Origin: Planotetraspora phitsanulokensis
GTDB lineage: Bacteria; Actinomycetota; Actinomycetes; Streptosporangiales; Streptosporangiaceae
NCBI RefSeq assembly: GCF_016863295.1
Contig: NZ_BOOP01000003.1
Location: forward strand, 496,001 to 560,000
Direction of reading: 5' to 3'
Length of the DNA stretch: 64,000 nucleotides
Both the position numbers and the translations under genes were made by a program. Every line of letters starts with the position of its first letter. Position 1 is the first letter of the stretch. The notes under the pieces were generated by a model. It saw only the letters and a list, made by a program, of their open reading frames with translations, ran no database searches and was not told where the DNA came from. Below are positions 7,526 to 15,979 of this stretch, in pieces.

Positions 7526-8083
7526 CTACCAGAGCGAGAAGAAGCTGCGGAGCGGGTGGGGATGGTAGGAGTCGAACAACGCGAAGTTGATGAAGGGGGT
7601 GGCGGCCACTCCGAGCAGCGCGAAGGTGCGGTTGAGCGTGGTCATCGTTTGCACGTAACCGCCGTTGCCCTCGGCGTCGACGGCTCCTTGAGGGGAGGGC
7701 TCCTCCTCGGAGACGGGCCCGTCGGCCGGGGGTTCGCGTCGTGCGGCCACCTTGCCGATCAGGGCCGCGGCGCCGGTGACCACCGCGGCGGCGACAAGCA
7801 CGTCCTTGGCGGTCACCATGACCTTCGCGTCTTTGCCGAGCGACCGGCTGTACAGAGTTCTTCGCTCACTCAGCCAGCCGGTCGCGATGGAGGCGTTGAC
7901 GAGCAGTTCGTACAAGGAGTCGCTCAGGCTGAGCCGGGCGCCGGTAGCCGTCTCCGCGGACCTGCCGGCGGCTCCGGGCCGCTCGCCGGCACGGCCGAGC
8001 GCAGGTCTGCCGAACGCGGCGGCGGCCAAGCCGAGGCGGCCGATCGAAGCGGCCGTGGTCTGCACGATCGTCATAATCGTCAC
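7526..8083 (-). CDS. Conserved protein of unknown function, downstream member of a tandem paralogous pair
   Basis: 185 aa. An Ala/Gly-rich first third (TTAASIGRLGLAAAAFGRP) is followed by LVNASIATGWLSERRTLYSR, one hydrophobic helix (VLVAAAVVTGAAALIGKVAA, about 95-115), an acidic linker, then VDAEGNGGYVQTMTTLNRTF and a conserved end (ATPFINFALFDSYHPHPLRSFF). The same order of elements occurs in the gene just upstream (8095-8610), so the pair arose by tandem duplication. GTG 8083 has GAGGAAA six bases before it and follows the upstream stop by 11 bp: one operon. No family assignment. Confidence 0.75.
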   Translation of the reverse strand: MTIMTIVQTTAASIGRLGLAAAAFGRPALGRAGERPGAAGRSAETATGARLSLSDSLYELLVNASIATGWLSERRTLYSRSLGKDAKVMVTAKDVLVAAAVVTGAAALIGKVAARREPPADGPVSEEEPSPQGAVDAEGNGGYVQTMTTLNRTFALLGVAATPFINFALFDSYHPHPLRSFFSLW

Positions 8084-8094
8084 CGCCGGTTTCC

Positions 8095-8610
8095 TCAGGT
8101 GAACAGTCGGAAGATCGTTCCGGGCCGGTAAGAGCGCAATATGGTGAAGTTCACGCGGGGAGTGAGCCCGATTGCACCGGCCGCAAAGGCGCGGTTCAGC
8201 ATCTTCATCACCGTGAGGCAGCGGTAGTAGCGTTTCCCGCGCCGGGAGGCGTCGGACGTGAGGTTGCCCTCCGCATCCAGCGGCAGCCCCTGTGGGAACT
8301 CACGCTTGACGAGTCGACCCGCGGCGATAGTGGCGATGTTCGTGAGCGCGGATCCGATGACGGCGAGATCCTTCAGCCTGACCGCGTCGTCGGTCGCTTG
8401 ATCGAGGTGGCGTTGCGTCCTCAGGGTGTGCTGCTCGATCAGCCAGCCCCCCGCGAGCATCGTGTTCGCCGCGACGTCGTACCTGCTCCACAGCCCTTTG
8501 GCCTCAGCGGGACCTGTGGTGCTGGGGCGCGGTAGCTGTGGACTACCAGCGAGAGCAGCGGCAGCCCCCAACTGATGGATGGATGCCGCAGAAGTCGTGA
8601 GCAAACTCAT
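8095..8610 (-). CDS. Conserved protein of unknown function, upstream member of a tandem paralogous pair
   Basis: 171 aa. It shares with its neighbour the opening SAASIHQLGAAAALAGSPQL, the block GGWLIEQHTL (about residue 55), a central hydrophobic stretch (LAVIGSALTNIATIAAGRLV), the phrase PLDAEGN, the helix MKMLNRAFAAGAIGLTP and the C-terminal NFTILRSYRPGTIFRLF. A possible single membrane segment with amphipathic ends suggests membrane association. No catalytic motif is visible. Start ATG 8610 with a GGGGG-like ribosome-binding site. Confidence 0.75.
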   Translation of the reverse strand: MSLLTTSAASIHQLGAAAALAGSPQLPRPSTTGPAEAKGLWSRYDVAANTMLAGGWLIEQHTLRTQRHLDQATDDAVRLKDLAVIGSALTNIATIAAGRLVKREFPQGLPLDAEGNLTSDASRRGKRYYRCLTVMKMLNRAFAAGAIGLTPRVNFTILRSYRPGTIFRLFT

Positions 8611-9045
8611 CAGCGACCCCCGTGTCGAATGCGGCCCATGGGGCTTCCCACTGCGAGCCGAGAGATTGACGGGTCATTGCTTCGCCTCTAATCAAGCCTG
8701 TGGCCAGCCGTTTCCCGTGTCAAGCGAACTTCCGGGCGCCGCACTGGGTGGAGACGCCTTGGCGGGGCCGCGGGCCGTCTCGTGACCGTCGGCGGGGTCG
8801 GGGCTCCGCCTTCTTCGGTGTGGTGGGCGTGCGCCACCTCGCCGTCCGCGCCTGCCTCGGCGGGCCTCGCAGCCGGCAACGGTCCACCGCCTTTACGTTG
8901 TAGATTCCTAGCCGTCCAAGGATCGCCCGCTGTCTCCGGGACTACTGCCGCGATCCGGCCTCGCATCTCGAAGGTGAGGCGATTCACAGATGAACGAGTA
9001 AAGAACAGCCTTCTACGCACGCGATGATCGTGCTAGTTGTCGATC
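8611..9045. other. Divergent intergenic region without a recognised gene
   Basis: About 430 bases between divergent genes (8610 minus and 9046 plus). It should contain both promoters. No repeat, RNA or conserved ORF was recognised; overlapping open frames on both strands are short, rich in Arg and Pro, and lack ribosome-binding sites. Confidence 0.4.
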
Positions 9046-9624
9046 ATGCACCGCTCCTTTCCGGCTCGCGTCGCGATGGTGGGCTTGATCGCAACGATCG
9101 CCATCATCGCCGTCTTCACGCTGGCGGTGCTTCTCCCCGCCCAAGACCAAGCCCCCGTTGGCACTGCGCCGACCTCCTTCCCCGCCCAATCAGCTCAGGC
9201 GGCCGGCGAGGAAGACCCGGACGAGGAAGAGCCGGAAGAACAGCGCCACCCCGCAGGGACCGCGATCCCGCTCATGGTTGACCAAGAGACACGTGACCAG
9301 CTCAGCGCCGCTGCACGTGCGGTCGTCGATCCCTCGGGCCCCGTGAAGGGAGCCATGAATGTGGCGACAGGCGGCACCATCTATTACGGGGAGATCTACG
9401 GCAAGACCCCCAAGACCGACATGCACTACGTGCGTGCGACCATTGACCTGGTCTATTTCTGGAAACAGAAAGGCGACGGCCCCTGGGAATTCCAGGGCGG
9501 CTACGACGCGCGGATGTGCAACCCGAGACCCCCATCCATTCCTCTCGCGCTCCACAGGGCCTGGGGCACCATGGGCGAGCCCTACTTCGACGGAAACCGC
9601 TGGTGTGATGGTCAGACAACCTGA
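9046..9624 (+). CDS. Secreted or membrane-anchored protein of unknown function
   Basis: 192 aa. A single N-terminal hydrophobic segment (VAMVGLIATIAIIAVFTLAVLL, about residues 9-30) is followed by an acidic linker (EEDPDEEEPEEQ) and a small domain with VATGGTIYYGEIYG, VRATIDLVYFWKQKGDGPWE and two Cys (CNP...WCDG) that could pair outside the cell. No family recognised. I place the start at ATG 9046; TTG 9037 in the same frame is possible. No ribosome-binding site stands out. It precedes the two-component operon but is separated from it by 264 bp with its own operator. Confidence 0.7.
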   Translation: MHRSFPARVAMVGLIATIAIIAVFTLAVLLPAQDQAPVGTAPTSFPAQSAQAAGEEDPDEEEPEEQRHPAGTAIPLMVDQETRDQLSAAARAVVDPSGPVKGAMNVATGGTIYYGEIYGKTPKTDMHYVRATIDLVYFWKQKGDGPWEFQGGYDARMCNPRPPSIPLALHRAWGTMGEPYFDGNRWCDGQTT

Positions 9625-9838
9625 GCGACCCACTATGCGGGCGCGCACCCATCCCGTCTGCCATCGACACACCGCGAAGCGGCAGCGGGCCGGCGACAGA
9701 GGTGCAAGCCCGGCTTGACGTGTCCCTTCGCCTGCGCACCTTCCACGATGATGGGATGCCAACGGTCACAACCGGGCATGCGGCGGCGGAGGCGGGCTGC
9801 TGGGCTTTGTCAAGAGTCCGACACTGCCGAAGAAGTGG

Positions 9839-9854
9839 TCCCCCTTCAGGGGGA
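9839..9854. promoter_or_regulatory. TCCCCC-N4-GGGGGA palindrome ahead of the histidine kinase gene
   Basis: TCCCCCTTCAGGGGGA is a near-perfect 16-bp palindrome 34 bp before the kinase start. The same TCCCCC-N4-GGGGGA architecture occurs at 15627-15642 upstream of the convergent efflux operon, so it is a good candidate binding site for the NarL-type response regulator encoded here. Confidence 0.6.
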
Positions 9855-9888
9855 GGATCACCTCGGAACTGAACATTACGCTGCCGAT

Positions 9889-11433
9889 ATGGGACTCAGG
9901 CGCCGGATGGCCGCCTCGTACGTGCTCGTGACGGCAGCGGCCGTGTTAGTCGTCGAAGCGGTGCTGCTCGGTGTCTACGTGCCATCGATCGTCGGTGACT
10001 CCAACCTCCAGAACCGCCTCCAGGCCCAGGCCAACCATGACGCGAACATCCTCAGTCTCTCCGTCAGCAACCTCAACGTGGCCGTCCCCGACGCCACGAT
10101 GGACGAACTGCTCATCATGGCCCAGAAGGTGGCGAGAACTCAGATCTCGCTCAGCGGATCCCCGGTGAACCAGGACAAGGGCGTGCCGATCACCGTCACC
10201 GACGGCAAAGCGATCGACCAGCCCATCGAGGCCCTGGTCGACGCGGAAGGTCTTGTCGTCATCAGCTCCGCAAGAGGCAGCTATCCCCCGGGTGTCCCCC
10301 TCGACGTGCGCCTCCTCCCGGAGGGCGGCGGAGGCAGAGGGAAGACGCGCACAGGCGACACGACATGGTGGTCGAGTCCCGTGCTGCTCTACCCTCCCGG
10401 CTCGCCCCCCTCTGGCATGGAGACGGCCTTGGCGCCCAAGTACAAGATCCTCGGATACGTCCACGTGCGGGCGCCCTCCGGTTACGGCGAAGCGGGCGAC
10501 GTGCCCGGGTCGCTGTTGCGCGTGCTGGTGCCGGGCGCTCTAGTGCTGGTCCTGGTCGTGCCGGTAGGCCTGATCTTCGGGCTGCTGAGCACGCGACGTC
10601 TGATCGGCCGGCTGCGGCGTCTGGCGAACGTCACCAGCACGGTCGCCCAGGGCGACTTCCGTCCGCGTGTCCCGGTGACCGAAGGGGACGAGGTGGGACA
10701 GCTCGAGGAGTCGTTCAACCGGATGACCGAGCGGCTGGAGTCGGCGCTGCACGCCGAGCGGGCGGCGGGACGTGCGGAGGCTCGGCAGGCCGAGCGGGGA
10801 CGGATCGCCCGCGAGTTGCACGACTCGATCTCGCAGGATCTGTTCTCCCTGAGCCTCCTGGCGGGGGGTATGCGGCGCGCGGCGCCCGATGGGCTCCGGG
10901 GGGAGGCCGACTCGATGGAGCGGACCGCGACCAGGGCCATGCGGGAGATGCAGGCGCTCCTGCTGGAGTTGCGCCCGGTCGCGCTGGAGGACGCCGGTCT
11001 CGTGCCCGCGATCGAGGAGCTGTGCCGCGCCTACGAGACTCGGCTGGGGCTTCGGGTGGAGACGCGGCTCGATGAGGTTTCGCTCGCGCCCGCGGCGGAG
11101 CACGCCGTTCTGCGCCTGGTTCAGGAGGCGTTCAGCAACGCGATCAAACACGCCGATCCCGGCCTGGTGCGGGTACGGCTGACCCAGATGGCGGAAACCG
11201 TGGGAGTCGAGATCAGTGACGACGGTGCGGGCTTCGATCTGTCCGCGGTGGCCGCGAATCACGGGATGGGCCTGCGGCTCATGCGCGAGCGGGTCGAGGA
11301 GCTGTGTGGAATGTTCGAGCTGCATACGGCACCCGGCCAGGGCACGACGGTCGCTGCCACGCTGCCCTCCGCATCGTCCATGCCGCCGTCCCGAATCGGC
11401 GCCCCGGTCACGAGCGCCGGGGAGCAGCCGTGA
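9889..11433 (+). CDS. Two-component sensor histidine kinase, NarL/HisKA_3 type
   Basis: 514 aa. TM1 is at about residues 9-30 and an extracellular sensor domain follows to about 200. TM2 (VLVPGALVLVLVVPVGLIFGLL) leads into a HAMP domain (RLIGRLRRLANVTSTVAQGDF). The HisKA_3 box is ERGRIARELHDSISQDLFSL with the phospho-His in ELHDS, and the ATPase domain has QEAFSNAIKHA (N-box) and DDGAGFD (G1) and ends GLRLMRERVEEL. The open frame extends back to 9715, but ATG 9889 places TM1 at the N-terminus. It overlaps the response regulator by 4 bp (GTGA). It probably senses an envelope or antimicrobial signal handled by the convergent efflux operon (inference). Confidence 0.92.
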   Translation: MGLRRRMAASYVLVTAAAVLVVEAVLLGVYVPSIVGDSNLQNRLQAQANHDANILSLSVSNLNVAVPDATMDELLIMAQKVARTQISLSGSPVNQDKGVPITVTDGKAIDQPIEALVDAEGLVVISSARGSYPPGVPLDVRLLPEGGGGRGKTRTGDTTWWSSPVLLYPPGSPPSGMETALAPKYKILGYVHVRAPSGYGEAGDVPGSLLRVLVPGALVLVLVVPVGLIFGLLSTRRLIGRLRRLANVTSTVAQGDFRPRVPVTEGDEVGQLEESFNRMTERLESALHAERAAGRAEARQAERGRIARELHDSISQDLFSLSLLAGGMRRAAPDGLRGEADSMERTATRAMREMQALLLELRPVALEDAGLVPAIEELCRAYETRLGLRVETRLDEVSLAPAAEHAVLRLVQEAFSNAIKHADPGLVRVRLTQMAETVGVEISDDGAGFDLSAVAANHGMGLRLMRERVEELCGMFELHTAPGQGTTVAATLPSASSMPPSRIGAPVTSAGEQP

Positions 11434-12074
11434 TCCGGGTGCTGATCGTCGACGACCACGAGGTCGTACGGCAGGGCCTCCGGTTCGTCCTCGGGCAGGA
11501 GGACGGCATCGAAGTGGTCGGCGAGTGCGCCGACGGCGCCCGCGCGCTGGCGGCGATTCCCGCACTCCGGCCGGACGTGATCCTTCTGGACATGGTCATG
11601 CCCGGCATGGACGGGCTCGCCGTGCTCCGGGAATTGACGACCGGTCCGGCGGTGATCGTGCTGGCCTCCTTCCTCGACGACGAACGGGTGATCGAGGCCG
11701 TCCGGCTGGGCGCGCTGTCCTACCTGTCGAAGACGACGGCCGTGGACCGGGTGGTGGAGGCCGTACGGGCGGCTGCGGTGGGCGGCAGCGTCCTGGAGGC
11801 GGGCACCGCGGCCCTCCTCATCGAGCGTGTCCGGCGGGGCCACCGCAGGAATCCGATGGATCTCCTCACCCCACGTGAGCGTCAGGTGCTCGCCGAACTC
11901 GCGCGGGGCCGCTCCAACGCGGAGATCGCCCGTTCTCTCAGGCTCGGCAGGGAGACGGTGAAGACACACGTCTCCAGCATCCTGACCAAGCTCGGGCTTG
12001 CCGATCGGACGCAGGCGGCCATCTTCGGGTTGCAGCAGGGCCTCATCCGCCTGGATGAGGCCCTGGACATCTGA
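11430..12074 (+). CDS. Two-component response regulator, NarL/LuxR type
   Basis: 214 aa. Receiver domain at residues 1-120 with the acidic pair in VLIVDDHE, phospho-Asp in VILLDMVMPGMDG (about 54) and the conserved Lys in LSKTT (about 104). LuxR helix-turn-helix at about 150-205 (LTPRERQVLAELARGRSNAE, then ETVKTHVSSILTKLGL). GTG 11430 overlaps the kinase stop, so they form one unit. It is convergent with the efflux operon, 25 bp away; the shared palindromes at 9839 and 15627 suggest it controls both its own operon and the efflux genes. Confidence 0.94.
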   Translation: MIRVLIVDDHEVVRQGLRFVLGQEDGIEVVGECADGARALAAIPALRPDVILLDMVMPGMDGLAVLRELTTGPAVIVLASFLDDERVIEAVRLGALSYLSKTTAVDRVVEAVRAAAVGGSVLEAGTAALLIERVRRGHRRNPMDLLTPRERQVLAELARGRSNAEIARSLRLGRETVKTHVSSILTKLGLADRTQAAIFGLQQGLIRLDEALDI

Positions 12075-12099
12075 CGGAGCACCTGATTCCTGTCGGATC

Positions 12100-13317
12100 T
12101 CACCCCGTCCGCAGCGTCTCGGCCGGCGCGAGGCGGGCGGCGCGGAACGCGGGGTAGAGTCCCGCGATCCCGCCGACGAGGACGGCGACCAGCGGGCCTC
12201 CCCACAGCGCCTCGACCGGGATCTGCATGGTCCAGCCCCGGCTGCGCGCCAGCGCCGCCGTAATCGCGCAACCGATCAGCACACCTGCCGTGCCTCCGAA
12301 CGCGCCGAGTACCAGCGACTCGGCGAGGAACTGGCCCCCGACATGCCCTCTGGTCGCCCCGAGCGCCCGCCGCAACCCGATTTCCGCGCGCCGCTCCAGG
12401 ACCGAGATCACCATGATGTTGCCGATCCCGATGCCCGCCACGAGCAGGGCGATCGCGCCGAGCCCGAGGAACAACACGGCGGATGACTGGGCCACGGCCA
12501 CCCGGGCGGTGAGCGCGTCCGAGGGACGGGTCAGGTCAACCCGGTCGGGGTTCATCGGGTTGGTGGTCAGCCGGAGCAACGCTGAGACCTCGGTCACCCG
12601 CTCCTGCTGTGCGCGGACGTAGATGCGGCTCGGATGACCCGCGTATCCGAACATCGACCGTGCGACGGGGAACCCGATGAGCGCCGACCTGTCCACTTCG
12701 GGGGCGAACGGGATCGCCTCGAGGATCCCGGCGACGGTGAACCAGTGGCCGCCGAGCCATACCCGCGTGCCGGGGTCGACTCTGGTGATCCCGAGTGTCG
12801 TGGCCGCCTCGTGCCCGAGCACGGTGACCGGGTAGACGGCCGTGGCCGCGTCGAGGAACCGGCCCTGTCTCACGTGCCCGTCCAGGGTGACCAGCAGCGA
12901 CGGGTCCGCGGCCCGTACGGCGAGGCCGCCGGTCTGACCTTCGAGGACCAACTGGTTGCGATACACGTTCTCCGTGGTCAACTGCGCGGTCGGCGCGACG
13001 GCGAGCACTCCGTCGACCTGGCGCAACATCCGCGTGGCCTCCGCCGGGAGTTCCCGCTCGCTGCCGCCGAAGCCTGTGCCGCTGGAGACGGTGAGCAGAT
13101 TGGTGCCGAGCCGGTCGATCTGGGCGAGCAGGGCGGCCTGGCTGGATCGGGTCACCCCGGCCACCGCCACGATGGCGGCGATGCCGATCGCGATGCCCAG
13201 TCCGGACAGCACGGCTCGCAGTCGCCGGGTCCGCAGGCCCAGGGTTGCGGTGGCCAGCAGGTCGACGCCGCGTACCCGGGATGCCAGTGGGGTCGTCGCC
13301 GCGTCGGTGCGCGTCAT
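12100..13317 (-). CDS. ABC transporter permease, MacB/FtsX type
   Basis: 405 aa. Standard MacB-like architecture: one N-terminal membrane helix after [23 protein letters not shown], a large extracytoplasmic domain (about residues 60-270, with [10 protein letters not shown] and [12 protein letters not shown]) and three C-terminal helices including [20 protein letters not shown] (the coupling region) and the terminal [15 protein letters not shown] motif. Such permeases are mechanotransmission pumps that move substrates from the membrane or cell surface outward. ATG 13317 overlaps the ATPase stop by 4 bp. Last gene of the operon lipoprotein-adaptor-ATPase-permease. Confidence 0.93.
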   Translation of the reverse strand: MTRTDAATTPLASRVRGVDLLATATLGLRTRRLRAVLSGLGIAIGIAAIVAVAGVTRSSQAALLAQIDRLGTNLLTVSSGTGFGGSERELPAEATRMLRQVDGVLAVAPTAQLTTENVYRNQLVLEGQTGGLAVRAADPSLLVTLDGHVRQGRFLDAATAVYPVTVLGHEAATTLGITRVDPGTRVWLGGHWFTVAGILEAIPFAPEVDRSALIGFPVARSMFGYAGHPSRIYVRAQQERVTEVSALLRLTTNPMNPDRVDLTRPSDALTARVAVAQSSAVLFLGLGAIALLVAGIGIGNIMVISVLERRAEIGLRRALGATRGHVGGQFLAESLVLGAFGGTAGVLIGCAITAALARSRGWTMQIPVEALWGGPLVAVLVGGIAGLYPAFRAARLAPAETLRTG

Positions 13318-14006
13318 CGGACGGCCTCCCGGGCAGCCTGGTCGACCACTTCTCCGTCACGGAGTTCGATCCGGCGCGCGCAGGCGGCGGCCACGCCCTG
13401 GTCGTGGGTGACGATCACCATCGTGGTCCCGTGGGCGTTGAGCTCGCGAAGGAGCGTGACGATCTCCGCACCGTTGGCCGAGTCGAGGTTGCCGGTCGGC
13501 TCGTCGGCGAAGACGATCGCCGGTTTGCCGACGAGAGCACGGGCGATCGCGACGCGTTGGCGTTCTCCCCCGGACAGCTTCGCCGTGCGATGCCCGAGAC
13601 GGTGGCTGAGGCCTACCCGCCCCAGCGCCTCCGCCGCTCGCTCGCGCCGGGTCCGAGCTGCTACCCCTCGGTAGAGCAGGCCGGTGGCGACGTTCTCCAG
13701 TGCCGTGAGGCTGTCAAGCAGGAAGAATCGCTGGAAGACGACCCCGACGTGATGGGCCCGCAGGCCCGCGAGGCCGCGCTCCCGCAGATTCTGTACGGCA
13801 TGTCCGGCCAGCCGTACCGAACCGGAGGTGGGGCGGTCGATCGCAGCCATGAGATGGAGCAGGGTGGACTTGCCCGACCCCGAGGGCCCGAGGACTGCCA
13901 CCATCTCGCCCGCTTCGACAGTCAGTCCGATCCCTTTGACGGACTCCACCGGCGGCTCGCCCGGATAGACCTTCCACACGTCGTGCAACTCCAGAACTGG
14001 GCTCAT
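13314..14006 (-). CDS. ABC transporter ATP-binding protein, MacB/LolD type
   Basis: 230 aa. Walker [10 protein letters not shown] (about residue 40), Q-loop VGVVFQRFF, signature [15 protein letters not shown] (about 142), Walker [14 protein letters not shown] and H-loop VIVTHD. The [10 protein letters not shown] form is typical of the MacB/LolD subfamily, which partners FtsX-like permeases such as the next gene. 4-bp overlaps on both sides (adaptor stop at 14003, permease start at 13317) show tight coupling. Confidence 0.95.
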   Translation of the reverse strand: MSPVLELHDVWKVYPGEPPVESVKGIGLTVEAGEMVAVLGPSGSGKSTLLHLMAAIDRPTSGSVRLAGHAVQNLRERGLAGLRAHHVGVVFQRFFLLDSLTALENVATGLLYRGVAARTRRERAAEALGRVGLSHRLGHRTAKLSGGERQRVAIARALVGKPAIVFADEPTGNLDSANGAEIVTLLRELNAHGTTMVIVTHDQGVAAACARRIELRDGEVVDQAAREAVR

Positions 14007-15031
14007 CCGGCGGGCACCTCCACGTTCATGCCCTCGGTGACCCCGGTGACCTCGACCAGGCCGGCGGACTCGTCAAAGAGCCCGACCTGCACCGGGACCA
14101 GCCGGCCCGCCACGGCGACGGCGAACGTCCCGTCCGGCCTGGCCAGCAGAGCGACGATGGGCACGGCGAGCACGTCCTTGCGCTCATCGTCGGTGAGGGC
14201 GACCTGTACCAGCGCCTGGTCGAGCATGTTCACGGGACGGCCCGACAGCCGGATCGTGATCGGCACCGACGACTCCGCCTGCCCGTCCGGCCCGTCAGAG
14301 GTGGACGCCACCGGGCTGACGGTCGTCACTCGGCCATTGCGCGTCGAGCCGTCGGGCAGCGTGACCAGTACCCGGGCGCCCGGTTTGACGCTCGGCGCCT
14401 GGGCGGGGTCGAGCTGGACCGAGACGATGGGGAGGCCGCTCGTGCCATGCAGCACCGGCCCCCGGGGGGACGCGCCGAGCTGTACGTCGTAGCCCGTCAC
14501 CCGGAGCGCGACCGGAAGGAAAACGACCTGCCCCAAGGGGACCGTCCCGGTCACGGGGAGGCGGGCGTCGTGCTGCCACCTGCGGACGGCGTAATAGGTC
14601 GCCAGGGAGAAGTGCCGGTCCACCGTGAACCCGGTGTAACCGAGCGCGCGCAGGTTCACCTCCAGCTGCCGCACGTCTGCGCCGTCGGTCATTCCGAGTG
14701 CGAGCGTCCGCCACGCGGGGCGGGAGCCGTACAACAGGGGGACCCGGCGGCCGGCGGCCTCGTACAGCGCATGTCCCCTGGTGATCGTGCTGCCGATGGC
14801 GGGCAGCTGAGTGATCACCGCGCCGGACCCGAGGACCTGGTAGTCGCCTTCGTACGCCAATGTGCCGTTGACCTGCTGTTGTTGGGCGATGTCGGTGCGG
14901 ACCACCTCAGCGGTGCCAGTGACCGTCGGCGGGGTGGCTGCCGGAGCGGGATCGCCCCGCAGCACGGTCCAGGCGCCACCTGCTCCCGCCAGCACCACGA
15001 CTCCGGCAAGCACGGCGATGGGCCGGTTCAT
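14003..15031 (-). CDS. Efflux adaptor (HlyD-like, with peptidoglycan-binding domain)
   Basis: 342 aa. An N-terminal signal anchor ([18 protein letters not shown]) is followed by a [19 protein letters not shown] beta strand typical of the biotinyl-lipoyl part of membrane-fusion proteins. A PG_binding_1 segment lies at about residues 120-165 ([29 protein letters not shown]). The HlyD-like beta barrel then follows ([39 protein letters not shown]). This adaptor is the usual partner of MacB-like pumps in Gram-positive actinobacteria. The open frame reaches 15109, but ATG 15031 overlaps the upstream stop (ATGA) and gives a proper signal sequence. Confidence 0.88.
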   Translation of the reverse strand: MNRPIAVLAGVVVLAGAGGAWTVLRGDPAPAATPPTVTGTAEVVRTDIAQQQQVNGTLAYEGDYQVLGSGAVITQLPAIGSTITRGHALYEAAGRRVPLLYGSRPAWRTLALGMTDGADVRQLEVNLRALGYTGFTVDRHFSLATYYAVRRWQHDARLPVTGTVPLGQVVFLPVALRVTGYDVQLGASPRGPVLHGTSGLPIVSVQLDPAQAPSVKPGARVLVTLPDGSTRNGRVTTVSPVASTSDGPDGQAESSVPITIRLSGRPVNMLDQALVQVALTDDERKDVLAVPIVALLARPDGTFAVAVAGRLVPVQVGLFDESAGLVEVTGVTEGMNVEVPAG

Positions 15032-15540
15032 CCGTTCTCCGAGGCCGAGACGATAACGATGCTCTTGCCCACGAAGTACTGCCGGCACGCGGGGAGCTGT
15101 TCGCGCCATCCGCGCTTACCCAGGTCGAGCAGCCGTTTCGGCATGGGGAACTCACCTCTGGCGTTGGGGTCGGGCCAGTCGGGGATGCCGTGGTCGCGGA
15201 AGCACCGAGCGAGTTGCCTGAGTTTGGCCATGTCGGCGGCGCTGTACGTCGGTCCCTTGTTCTCCCCGGGCAGACGAGCGGCGATGGACGCGCACGCGGT
15301 CTTCGCGCTCGCGGGGATCCGGACGGAGGGGTTCACCTGAACGTTCCCCTGAGCGTCCATGACCGGATCGGGGAAGTTCGGCACGCCGTGCTGTCGCAGG
15401 CAGGTGGCGAGCTCCCGATACACCGCGAGAACGGCGGAGGCGCTAGGGCTCGGCGCTGGGGTCGCGCCAGGCGTGGAGGTGGCCGCGCAGGCGGCCAGGA
15501 CGGGCGCGAGCAGCAGCAGGCCCGCTCTGCGGGTCTTCAT
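15028..15540 (-). CDS. Lipoprotein with duplicated Cys/HG-x-P motif, first gene of the efflux operon
   Basis: 170 aa. The signal peptide ends in the lipobox LAAC (Cys 18), followed by a Ser/Pro/Thr linker. The mature domain is an internal repeat: CLRQHGVPNFPDPV (about residue 47) and CFRDHGIPDWPDPN (about 112), each followed 27-39 residues later by another Cys. The Cys, His, Gly and Pro-Asp-Pro are kept in both copies. I know such proteins as common neighbours of MacB/HlyD-like pumps in actinobacteria, but no biochemical role is established. It could capture substrate or metal outside the membrane for the pump (inference). Confidence 0.82.
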   Translation of the reverse strand: MKTRRAGLLLLAPVLAACAATSTPGATPAPSPSASAVLAVYRELATCLRQHGVPNFPDPVMDAQGNVQVNPSVRIPASAKTACASIAARLPGENKGPTYSAADMAKLRQLARCFRDHGIPDWPDPNARGEFPMPKRLLDLGKRGWREQLPACRQYFVGKSIVIVSASENG

Positions 15541-15619
15541 GGAGTCTGCCTCCGGGGTTGTGGGATGACTCCTTCACGTTCCCGGCTGGGCACTGCGCGC
15601 GCATCGCGCCGGAGTGGGG

Positions 15620-15650
15620 CGGCCGATCCCCCATTCGGGGGAGTCGGCCG
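15620..15650. promoter_or_regulatory. Nested palindrome with TCCCCC-N4-GGGGGA core upstream of the efflux operon
   Basis: The core TCCCCC / GGGGGA (15627-15642, centre ATTC) is flanked by CGGCCGA (15620-15626) and TCGGCCG (15644-15650), giving a 31-base near-perfect inverted repeat with one unpaired base. It lies 80-110 bp upstream of the lipoprotein start. The core matches the site at 9839. It could also be a terminator of the decayed glycosyltransferase fragment just to its right; the shared core favours an operator. Confidence 0.55.
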
Positions 15651-15660
15651 TACCACCGCT

Positions 15661-15831
15661 CCGAGGTGAGCTCGGCATGGATCCCCTCGAACCGGCCGAG
15701 GGAACGTCAGCGGTCGTGGGTGGCGGCCATCGCGGGCCCGGCCATTCAAGCGCGGAGCTCGGCAGAGGTCAGGGCGGCGATCAGACGCCTGGCCGACTCC
15801 CGGACCTCGCCGAATCGGCACGGAATGCGGC
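15661..15831 (-). pseudogene. Decayed 3' fragment of a GT4 glycosyltransferase
   Basis: A single minus-strand frame reads GEVRESARRLIAALTSAELR, a stop (15746-15748), MAGPAMAATHDR, a second stop (15707-15709), then RSLGRFEGIHAELTSE. This matches in order the C-terminus of the intact glycosyltransferase at 24030-25340 (GDVRELARHLAAILTSAELR, MAQAGLALAATHDH, RRSLARFEEIYAEL). Only about 55 codons remain and two in-frame stops interrupt them. The rest of 15541-15979 holds the palindrome at 15620 and the promoter of the PAP2 gene. Confidence 0.75.
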
Positions 15832-15979
15832 CCTACGCCCGGAGTCCTGAGCGTCGGAAGGCCCTGCCTCTTCCGCTCGTGCCGTCTCGACCTGCAGCGA
15901 CGTGTCGAGGAGGCCCAGATAATTTCTGGCGAAGCCGGTCAGCGCTGCGTGTCGTGCAGCGCACTAACGAGGAGGTCGC

